DNA from: Anaerolineae bacterium
GTDB taxonomy: Bacteria > Chloroflexota > Anaerolineae > Aggregatilineales > Phototrophicaceae
Reading direction: 5' to 3'
DNA: 8,009 nucleotides
Assembly: GCA_014379235.1 (NCBI GenBank)
Contig: JACMMD010000694.1
Location: forward strand, 1-8,009
The first letter of the stretch is position 1; every line of letters begins with the position of its first letter. Shown piece by piece: positions 1 to 4,785 of this stretch. The notes beneath the pieces are model-generated. The model did not search any database and was not told where the DNA came from. It worked only from the letters and a program-made list of their open reading frames with translations. Both the position numbers and the translations under genes were made by a program.

Positions 1-4
1 CCCA

Positions 5-175
5 ATGAACACGCTGGCACAGTCTGAGAATTACGTGGTGTGGACATCCGACGAACCGGATGGCGAGATGGTTTTTCACGTCGAACTCGGCTCGGTGACG
101 CTGCATCTGTTCCGCGAAGAATGGGATGAAATGGTGGGTTTGATTCAGGCTGCGCGTAAGGGCGGCAAAGAGTAG
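5..175 (+). CDS. Small hypothetical protein (56 aa), possibly 5'-truncated by the window
   Basis: This short reading frame encodes a 56-residue acidic protein that begins MNTLAQSENYVVWTSDEPDG and ends ARKGGKE. I do not recognise the family. No signal peptide or membrane segment is visible. The middle alternates hydrophobic and polar residues (VFHVELGSVTLHLF), as a small beta sheet would, followed by a helical stretch (REEWDEMVGLIQAARK). The ATG at position 5 gives a plausible complete protein, but the frame stays open to the window edge and the upstream ribosome-binding region cannot be seen, so the true start may lie outside. It ends 6 bp before the next start, and its last codons supply that gene's purine-rich ribosome-binding site, so the two are very probably co-transcribed. 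Confidence 0.55.
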   Translation: MNTLAQSENYVVWTSDEPDGEMVFHVELGSVTLHLFREEWDEMVGLIQAARKGGKE

Positions 176-181
176 GGGACG

Positions 182-1033
182 ATGGCAGAGCTACCACGCT
201 TGAAGCGGCTCTTGATCGAGGCAATGGCTAAACACTTGCCGCCGAGCGCCGCGAGTTTGCGACTGCTGGATGTACGCGGCGAGACAAGCGACGTATTGAC
301 GGGTTTTCGCAAAGACCTCGACGTTGTGACTGCGCCCGAACAGGCTGACCAATGGCAGTTGGAAGCGGACAGCGTTGATGCGGTGGTGGCATACACCAAC
401 TCCGTCAACGACGATTTCCTGAACGCGGCGATGATCGTGCTGCGTCCCGGCGGGCGCTTGATCGTGGTCAACCCCGATCAAGACCCGAATGACGGCCACG
501 TCACAACGTTGGAAGGCGCGGGCTATACGCGCATTCTGGTCGAGACGGCGGCGGAATGCCCGCTGCCAGTAGGCGTGTTGATGCGCGGCGAAAAGCCTCA
601 CACCACCAACGATACGCTTGAGCGTGTGCAGCAGGTCGCAGCGCGAGACTCGCAATCCGTCGATTTGACATTTGCTGATCTGACGAAGTTCAAAGGGCGT
701 TACGCTCATCTGCTTATCCGCCAGATGCCGAATAAGCCTGTGTGGTCGCTGGAAGCGGGCGAGGCTATAACGTGGCAAGCGGCAGCGTTGGAGACCCCAT
801 CGGGAACAGCTCTGCTGGTTTTCAGCAGTTTGCCGCAAGCGGTAGCCTTCATGCAGCCTGCCGTGATGAACGGTCAGATTAAGGACGTGAACAAGGTCGG
901 CAAGTTCAGCCGCGAGACTGCTCAAGCGTGGACGCTGCCCGTGCTGCTGAATCCGGCGCTGTCGCTGCTTGAGGGCCTATCGGTAGCGTTCGTGAATGTC
1001 GATGCCGATAGCGCCGAAGCACCGGATGAATAA
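182..1033 (+). CDS. Methyltransferase-fold protein, probably non-catalytic, with an unassigned C-terminal domain (283 aa)
   Basis: Residues about 25-120 resemble a class I SAM-dependent methyltransferase core: a strand ending in an acidic residue (LRLLDVRGE, 27-34), a later strand with DAVVAY (66-71), and VLRPGGRLIVV (86-96), which matches the typical strand-4/turn region of such enzymes. The SAM-binding motif I is poor: DVRGE replaces the usual (D/E)xGxGxG. Catalytic activity is therefore doubtful, and this may be a structural or degenerate relative. Residues about 170-270 form a second, unrecognised alpha/beta region (YAHLLIRQMPNKPVWSLE, then LLVFSSLPQAVAFM). No signal peptide or membrane helix is seen. 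The ATG at 182 is preceded by GTAGGGGAC, a reasonable ribosome-binding site, and sits 6 bp after the upstream small gene. A real gene is secure; the function is not. Confidence 0.8.
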   Translation: MAELPRLKRLLIEAMAKHLPPSAASLRLLDVRGETSDVLTGFRKDLDVVTAPEQADQWQLEADSVDAVVAYTNSVNDDFLNAAMIVLRPGGRLIVVNPDQDPNDGHVTTLEGAGYTRILVETAAECPLPVGVLMRGEKPHTTNDTLERVQQVAARDSQSVDLTFADLTKFKGRYAHLLIRQMPNKPVWSLEAGEAITWQAAALETPSGTALLVFSSLPQAVAFMQPAVMNGQIKDVNKVGKFSRETAQAWTLPVLLNPALSLLEGLSVAFVNVDADSAEAPDE

Positions 1034-1044
1034 CACGCTGTTGA

Positions 1045-1074
1045 TTGACGCAAGGCTACTGAAAACCGTATAAT
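1045..1074 (+). promoter_or_regulatory. Sigma70-type promoter for the phosphoribosyltransferase-DinB operon
   Basis: TTGACG at 1045-1050 and a perfect TATAAT at 1069-1074 are separated by 18 bp. This matches the housekeeping sigma consensus closely. Transcription would start near 1081, just after the preceding gene ends at 1033, giving a leader of about 80 nt to the chosen ATG at 1164. The elements are seen directly; activity is inferred. Confidence 0.75.
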
Positions 1075-1163
1075 CATCCTTCCGGTGGGCGGCACTTTAT
1101 ACGGTGTTCGATTCCCTCACGTTTTTCATTCATGAACCGTGTTATTCAAAGAGCAAATACGCG

Positions 1164-1688
1164 ATGACATTTCCAGAAGGTTCGCTTCGCCATGAAGTGC
1201 TGACATGGGTCGACGTTGATAAGCTGGTTGACGTGCTGCTGCCCCCGCTCCGCAGCGTGGGGACGTTCGATGCGATGGTGCTGATTACACGCGGCGGCAT
1301 TATCCCCGGTGGGCTGCTGGCCGAAGCATTGAACATCAAGCATATGCTGACGGCGGCGGTGGATTTTCCCGGCACGGCGGGTTCGGGCTTGATGGCGTGG
1401 CCCTCGTTCTTGCAGTTCCCGGAAGAAACGGTTCTGCGTGGCCGTCGCACCCTGATCGTCGATGATGTGTGGGGCAGTGGACGCACCAGCATCGCCGTGC
1501 GCGAACGGGTCGAAGGCGCGGGCGCGACGCCGTTCACCTGTGTGATGCACTTCAACCCTTATCGCTCGTTGTTTGCCAGTGCCGAGCCAGATTTCTACGG
1601 CGCAGTCACGGATGCCTACATCGTTTACCCTTGGGAACTAGACCGGGGGATGCGCGGTATTGCGATGGGCCTTCCTGAAAACAATTAG
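1164..1688 (+). CDS. Phosphoribosyltransferase family protein (174 aa)
   Basis: This is a type I phosphoribosyltransferase of the xanthine/hypoxanthine PRT-like group, which transfers a phosphoribosyl group from PRPP to a base. The PRPP-binding loop TLIVDDVWGSGRTS is at residues 96-109, with the acidic pair D100-D101 and the glycine-rich turn. The N-terminal half has ITRGGIIPGGLLAEAL (41-56), the family's conserved ligand-contacting segment. The C-terminal YIVYPWE (152-158) matches the PWE ending common in this subgroup. Substrate cannot be read from the sequence. I chose ATG 1164 because homologous proteins typically begin shortly before a 'W-x-D' segment (here TWVDVD). An in-frame GTG at 1104 would add 20 residues (ending SKSKYA) that do not resemble the family. 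No strong Shine-Dalgarno precedes 1164 (only AAAGAG, 1148-1153). A DinB-like gene follows after 18 bp, indicating an operon. Confidence 0.87.
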   Translation: MTFPEGSLRHEVLTWVDVDKLVDVLLPPLRSVGTFDAMVLITRGGIIPGGLLAEALNIKHMLTAAVDFPGTAGSGLMAWPSFLQFPEETVLRGRRTLIVDDVWGSGRTSIAVRERVEGAGATPFTCVMHFNPYRSLFASAEPDFYGAVTDAYIVYPWELDRGMRGIAMGLPENN

Positions 1689-1706
1689 CGCGAGGAGATA
1701 ACGGTT

Positions 1707-2198
1707 ATGGTGGATTCGATCTCGCTGCAACGCTTCAAGTCTGAGGTGCTGCCGATATTCGTGGAGACCTTCGAGCAAGTTCAGGGGATGTACCTTGATC
1801 GCGGCACGTCGCTGTTTGAGACGTTGGATACCATTTCGGCAGAAGTGGCCTCACGGCCTGTCGGTGCGAACTGCGCCAGCATCGCCGCGCAGGTGGAGCA
1901 TGTGCGTTTCTACCTCGAAGTCATCGAGCGCTTGATGGTCGAGAAAGTGCAGTTCAAGGCCGATTGGAAAGACATCTGGGAAAACGTCCACGAGGTTACG
2001 CCGGAAGAGTGGGAAACCAGCAAATCAAACCTTAGAGAAACCTACCAACGTATCACCAATCGCCTGCAAGACCTCGAAACGTGGGATGTGGCGGACGAAA
2101 ACGAAGGCGAAAATGATTTCGCTGGTGCGCTGGCCATGTTGGTTCACACGGCCTATCACCTCGGTGAAATACGGCAAGCGCTGTGTACAGTGGGGTAA
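1707..2198 (+). CDS. DinB-like putative metal-binding four-helix protein (163 aa)
   Basis: The length, the almost wholly helical composition and the C-terminal motif HTAYHLGEIRQAL fit the DinB/DUF1572-like superfamily, whose members are four-helix bundles that bind a divalent metal through three histidines. Candidate ligands here are H65 (SIAAQVEHVRFYL), H147 and H151 (H-x3-H). The family includes thiol-dependent transferases and stress-induced proteins of unknown role, so no specific reaction can be assigned. It is cytoplasmic, with no signal peptide or membrane segment. A good Shine-Dalgarno, GAGGAG at 1692-1697, lies 9 nt before ATG 1707. The gene starts 18 bp after the phosphoribosyltransferase stop and almost certainly shares its promoter at 1045-1074. 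No clear rho-independent terminator follows. Confidence 0.82.
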   Translation: MVDSISLQRFKSEVLPIFVETFEQVQGMYLDRGTSLFETLDTISAEVASRPVGANCASIAAQVEHVRFYLEVIERLMVEKVQFKADWKDIWENVHEVTPEEWETSKSNLRETYQRITNRLQDLETWDVADENEGENDFAGALAMLVHTAYHLGEIRQALCTVG

Positions 2199-2309
2199 CT
2201 TCCGTTTGTAAGAGCCAGAGTCGCAAATCTTTACATGCTTCTGCCCCTTTTCTAATGCGATTTTCACGAAACGTTAGTACCCTGTTATAAGCATCGGATG
2301 AGAACCTGA

Positions 2310-2343
2310 CTGCTGTGAGCGTATTTTCAGATTCATACAGCAG
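2310..2343. repeat. Inverted repeat upstream of the PadR gene
   Basis: CTGCTGT (2310-2316) and ACAGCAG (2337-2343) form a perfect 7-bp inverted repeat around a 20-nt centre. The centre begins with the TGTGAGC motif that recurs 50 bp downstream at 2364. There is no T-run after it, so it does not read as a terminator. A protein-binding site or a weak transcript-end hairpin for the DinB operon are both possible. Confidence 0.35.
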
Positions 2344-2360
2344 CTAAACGGTGTTCTATC

Positions 2361-2390
2361 TTGTGTGAGCATATCTCGAAAGGATATACT
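2361..2390 (+). promoter_or_regulatory. Candidate promoter of the PadR gene
   Basis: TTGTGT (2361-2366) and TATACT (2385-2390) are 18 bp apart, which would place the transcription start near 2397 and leave a leader of about 30 nt before ATG 2427. The -10 element lies inside the left half of the inverted repeat 2379-2420, so a bound regulator would block it. A weaker alternative, TTCACG-16-TTATAA at 2263-2290, lies further upstream. Confidence 0.5.
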
Positions 2391-2420
2391 TCTCGATAAC
2401 GATTTACATATGTATCCTTT
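2379..2420. promoter_or_regulatory. Candidate operator: 8-bp inverted repeat over the PadR promoter
   Basis: AAAGGATA (2379-2386) and TATCCTTT (2413-2420) are perfect inverted copies 26 bp apart. They bracket the -10 element and the predicted transcription start. A shorter perfect palindrome, TACATATGTA (2405-2414), abuts the right arm and carries the ATGT/ACAT half-sites often described for PadR regulators. This geometry fits negative autoregulation by the dimeric product of the gene at 2427. Binding is inferred. Confidence 0.45.
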
Positions 2421-2426
2421 GAGGCT

Positions 2427-2942
2427 ATGTCACATCGTTATTTGGTACTCGGATTGTTGGCGGAGCGCTCGATGTCGGGCTATGACATCAAAAAACGGGT
2501 CAAGGGCGCGTTAAGTACCGTGACGAATGCCAGCTACGGGACGTTGTATCCAACGTTACACCGCCTGCTGGATGAGGGCGCTGTCGAGGTGCAGGAAGTC
2601 CCGCAAACGGGGCGGCCTGCGAAGAAGTTGTATCAGATTACAAAGAAGGGCCGGCAAGAGTTGCGCGAGTGGCTCAAGCAACCAGCAGCCGCAGATCAGA
2701 TTAGGCGTGAGTTTTTGCTGAAGTTGTACTTGGCGAAGAATCTGCCAATGCAAGATTTGTTGACGCTGGTCGCAATCCGGCGCGGCGAAACTGAGGCGCT
2801 GCTGCGAACTTTATACGCAGAGCAAGACGATACTAGCAACAGTGACCCTCAGCAAGCGTTAGTGATGGACTATGCACTGTCGCTGTGTAAAGCAGAGATG
2901 GATTGGTTAAGGCAGTTTGAGGATCGGATTCAACGGGTGTAG
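2427..2942 (+). CDS. PadR-family transcriptional regulator (171 aa)
   Basis: This is a DNA-binding repressor-type regulator of the PadR family. The N-terminal winged helix-turn-helix covers residues about 5-85. It shows the hallmark opening YLVLGLLAERSMSGYDI (5-21), the recognition-helix region SYGTLYPTLHRLLDEGAV (36-53), and a wing with GRPAKKLYQITKKG (62-75). Residues about 95-170 form the helical C-terminal dimerisation domain typical of the Vir_act_alpha_C type (EFLLKLYLAKNL, then ALVMDYALSLCKAEMDWL). Members often control multidrug transporters or phenolic-acid stress genes, but no such target lies in this window, so the regulon is unknown. The start matches the family N-terminus. Its ribosome-binding site is weak: GAGG at 2421-2424 is only 2 nt from the ATG. 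Upstream palindromes suggest autoregulation. Confidence 0.92.
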   Translation: MSHRYLVLGLLAERSMSGYDIKKRVKGALSTVTNASYGTLYPTLHRLLDEGAVEVQEVPQTGRPAKKLYQITKKGRQELREWLKQPAAADQIRREFLLKLYLAKNLPMQDLLTLVAIRRGETEALLRTLYAEQDDTSNSDPQQALVMDYALSLCKAEMDWLRQFEDRIQRV

Positions 2943-2961
2943 CGAGGCTCTAGCAGTTGTC

Positions 2962-2990
2962 GGGGCTACCAACCGCCGCCCCATTTTATC
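2962..2990 (+). terminator. Weak candidate terminator after the PadR gene
   Basis: GGGGC (2962-2966) pairs with GCCCC (2978-2982) around an 11-nt loop and is followed by ATTTTATC. The stem is only 5 bp and the T-run is short, so termination would be inefficient. Position between the PadR stop and the next promoter supports the call. Confidence 0.35.
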
Positions 2991-3018
2991 TTCTCCCCTC
3001 TTCCTCTCTGGCTTCCCA

Positions 3019-3027
3019 TGCGATAAT
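3019..3027 (+). promoter_or_regulatory. Candidate extended -10 promoter of the first S1 gene
   Basis: TGC followed by GATAAT (3022-3027) forms an extended -10 element. No recognisable -35 hexamer exists at the expected distance (TCTTCC at 2999-3004). Transcription would start near 3034, giving a leader of about 26 nt that contains the AAGGTGG ribosome-binding site at 3042-3048, 11 nt before ATG 3060. Confidence 0.4.
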
Positions 3028-3059
3028 TTCAATCTTTCCACAAGGTGGTATAGTAAGTA

Positions 3060-4448
3060 ATGACAGTTCCAAACTCAGAAGGTCAAACGGAAAAGGAATA
3101 CGCATCGGAATTTGAGGAACTATTAGACTCCTCGTTTTCGTATACTCCGCCCCGGCGCGGTGAAATTCGTAACGCGATCATCTTGCAGATTGATGATCGT
3201 GAAATCATCGTTGACTTGGGCGCGAAACGTGACGGTATCGTGCCTTCGCAGGATATTGCGCGGCTTGACCCCACTTTCCGCGACAGCTTACTTGTTGGTG
3301 AGGAAGTACCCGTTTACGTGCTGAACCCACGCGATCAGGACGATAACCTTATCGTCTCGATCAACATGGGATTGCAGCGCTATGACTGGGAGAAGGCCCG
3401 CAAACTGCTCACCTCGGAAGAAGTGGTCACGGTGACGGTCACGGGACACAACCGGGGCGGTATTCTGGTGCGTTGGAATCGGCTCGAAGGTTTCATTCCC
3501 AGTTCGCATCTGGTGTCGAAGAACATGGCCGGGCGCGATCAATGGGATGAACTGCTTGGCGAAGAACTCCACGTCAAGGTCATCGAGGTCGATCAAGACC
3601 GCCGCCGTCTGATCTTCAGCGAACGCGAAGCGCAGCGCGAATGGCGCGCACAGCAAAAAGCGCGGCTGCTTTCCGAGTTGCAAGAGGGCGACGTGGTGAC
3701 AGGCACGGTTACGGGCCTGCGCGATTTCGGCGCATTTGTGAACCTCGGCGGAGCGGATGGCCTCATTCACGTCAGCGAGTTGGCGTGGCATCGTGTCGAT
3801 CACCCGCGTGATGTTTTGCGGGTTGGTCAGGACATTGAGGTTTATGTGCTGAACCTTGACCGCGATAACAACCGTATCGCACTGAGCCGCAAGCGCTTGC
3901 TCAACGATCCTTGGGAAGATGCCGCAGAGCGTTATCACGAGGGTCAGTTGGTCGAAGGCACAGTGACGAACGTGGTGGACTTCGGCGCATTCCTCGCGTT
4001 GGACAACGGCCTTGAAGGGCTGCTGCATCTGAGTGAGATGGGCGACGGGTCGCTGAAAGAGCCGTACTCTTACGTCAAGAAGGGTGATCGCCTGAGTGTG
4101 CGTATCAGCCATCTTGAGCCGGAGAAGCGCCGCATCGGCTTTACGCAGCGCTGGGGCACGGATGTCGAAGGTGAAGGTGGCGCACCAGTGGCCGCTGAAG
4201 GTGGCGAGGCAGTCGCTGAGGCTGATGCTAACGCTACCCCTGTAGCAGAAGGCGATCAGGAATACGTGGCTGATGAAGTCACGGCTTCTGTCGAGAACGA
4301 AGCGCCTGTCGTTGAGACGCTCAACGGCGCTGGTTCGGATGTAGAAGCTGCACCTGAACCAGTCGAAGCGGAAGTATCGCTTGAACCCGTTGACGCGGAA
4401 GTATCGCCTGAATCTGTTGACGCGGATTCCGAAGCCGCTGACGCTTAA
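3060..4448 (+). CDS. S1 RNA-binding domain protein, ribosomal protein S1-like, first paralog (462 aa)
   Basis: Four S1-type OB-fold domains can be read in order: about 33-103, 119-189, 208-279 and 294-365. They align in order with domains 1-4 of bacterial S1. Domain 3 is the most canonical (TGLRDFGAFVNLGGADGLIH with ELAWHRVDHPR), and domain 4 carries VVDFGAFLALDNGLEGLLHLSEM. S1 proteins bind single-stranded, often U-rich, mRNA and help recruit it to the 30S subunit. Domain 4 ends RRIGFTQRW, which departs from the usual R-(I/L)-G-L-S-L-K. A disordered, acidic Ala/Glu/Val/Pro tail (366-462) follows and contains three 9-residue repeats. Start: ATG 3060 with AAGGTGG upstream. A paralog follows at 4786, separated by a strong terminator and a separate promoter, so the two can be regulated independently. 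I cannot tell which is the main ribosomal S1, so no gene symbol is given. Confidence 0.9.
   Translation: MTVPNSEGQTEKEYASEFEELLDSSFSYTPPRRGEIRNAIILQIDDREIIVDLGAKRDGIVPSQDIARLDPTFRDSLLVGEEVPVYVLNPRDQDDNLIVSINMGLQRYDWEKARKLLTSEEVVTVTVTGHNRGGILVRWNRLEGFIPSSHLVSKNMAGRDQWDELLGEELHVKVIEVDQDRRRLIFSEREAQREWRAQQKARLLSELQEGDVVTGTVTGLRDFGAFVNLGGADGLIHVSELAWHRVDHPRDVLRVGQDIEVYVLNLDRDNNRIALSRKRLLNDPWEDAAERYHEGQLVEGTVTNVVDFGAFLALDNGLEGLLHLSEMGDGSLKEPYSYVKKGDRLSVRISHLEPEKRRIGFTQRWGTDVEGEGGAPVAAEGGEAVAEADANATPVAEGDQEYVADEVTASVENEAPVVETLNGAGSDVEAAPEPVEAEVSLEPVDAEVSPESVDADSEAADA
4353..4433 (+). repeat. Three tandem 27-bp coding repeats in the S1 tail
   Basis: Units at 4353-4379, 4380-4406 and 4407-4433 encode PEPVEAEVS, LEPVDAEVS and PESVDADSE. 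The first two are nearly identical in DNA, sharing GCGGAAGTATCG at their 3' ends, and the third diverges in its last third. Each unit is a multiple of 3 bp, so copy-number change keeps frame and only alters the length of the acidic tail. Confidence 0.8.
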
Positions 4449-4461
4449 CAAAGTATTCAAT

Positions 4462-4490
4462 GTAGGGGCGACACATGTGTCGCCCGCACC
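4462..4490. repeat. Interspersed palindromic repeat after the first S1 gene
   Basis: The perfect 20-bp palindrome GGGCGACACATGTGTCGCCC occupies 4466-4485, preceded by GTAG and followed by GCACC. It lies 14 bp past the S1 stop codon. It resembles the palindrome at 7904-7931 (shared GTAGGGGC start and a CATG-centred core), so both look like members of one dispersed family. Its right flank CGCCCGCACC also pairs with 4521-4530. Confidence 0.7.
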
Positions 4491-4499
4491 ATGAACTAT

Positions 4500-4541
4500 C
4501 AACAACGTCTGCGCCGCTCTGGTGCGGGCGTTGTTGTTTTC
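4500..4541 (+). terminator. Strong rho-independent terminator of the first S1 gene
   Basis: CAACAACG (4500-4507) pairs perfectly with CGTTGTTG (4529-4536). Inside it, GCGCC (4511-4515) pairs with GGTGC (4521-4525, one G-U), and TTTTCT follows directly. It lies 50 bp after the stop codon and just before the consensus promoter of the next gene. Confidence 0.8.
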
Positions 4542-4566
4542 TACCGAAAAGTGCCGCGTAATATTA

Positions 4567-4595
4567 TTGACAAACAATATTCAAACTTGTATAAT
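4567..4595 (+). promoter_or_regulatory. Perfect consensus sigma70 promoter for the second S1 gene
   Basis: TTGACA (4567-4572) and TATAAT (4590-4595) are separated by exactly 17 bp, matching the consensus at every hexamer position, within a locally AT-rich stretch. Transcription should begin near 4602. The predicted transcript covers the second S1 gene and rpsU and, with readthrough, infA. Confidence 0.88.
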
Positions 4596-4601
4596 CTGCC
4601 C

Positions 4602-4785
4602 CGATCTCAAGAAGGGGGGCACAAACCGATATTGCCGGGTTTTCGCAGGTTATTGGCGTGTATTATTATTGCGTTCAATAGAGGCGATAGGGCACTCGGT
4701 AGGCTCACCTAACCGGGTTTTGTTTGTTTAAACCCTCTCTGACTGGGATCAAAACAAAAATCTACCCTTGGGGGCAAAATAGCAT
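4602..4785 (+). promoter_or_regulatory. Long structured 5' leader of the second S1 gene
   Basis: About 184 nt separate the predicted transcription start from ATG 4786, much longer than any other leader here. No ATG occurs in it. The direct repeat CCGGGTTTT appears at 4635-4643 and 4713-4721. AAACCC (4730-4735) can pair with GGGTTT in either copy, so alternative folds exist. Near the start codon only GGGGG (4770-4774) could act as a weak ribosome-binding site. Ribosomal protein S1 mRNAs elsewhere are known to be autoregulated at the leader and to lack strong Shine-Dalgarno sequences; applying that here is inference. The structure does not match any riboswitch class I recognise. Confidence 0.5.
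4697..4729 (+). terminator. Terminator-like hairpin within the leader of the second S1 gene
   Basis: CGGTAGG (4697-4703) pairs with CCTAACCG (4708-4715) with one bulged A and a CTCA loop. It is followed by GG and a T-rich run to 4729. Lying between the promoter and the S1 start codon, it could act as an attenuator. An overlapping stem, GGGTTT (4715-4720) with AAACCC (4730-4735), would compete for the T-run. Confidence 0.45.

Noticed and set aside
145..925. Long reverse-strand open frames opposite the methyltransferase-like gene
   Set aside because: They mirror a well-supported forward gene, have Arg/His/Gln-rich composition without domain motifs, and lack ribosome-binding sites.
1104..1163. 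GTG 1104 as the start of the phosphoribosyltransferase
   Set aside because: The extra 20 residues do not look like the family and there is no clear ribosome-binding site. It is kept only as an alternative.
2981..3018. Pyrimidine-rich tract upstream of the first S1 gene as an S1-binding leader
   Set aside because: It lies upstream of the best promoter candidate (3019-3027), so it would not be in the S1 transcript.
3288..4577. 429-codon reverse-strand frame opposite the first S1 gene
   Set aside because: The forward frame shows four clear S1 domains; the reverse product has no recognisable motif and is a codon-bias shadow. The same applies to the frame at 4903-6033.
4491..4731. Forward frames in the gap between the two S1 genes (starts 4491 and 4522)
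   Set aside because: They run through a strong terminator and a perfect promoter, have no ribosome-binding site and encode low-complexity basic peptides.
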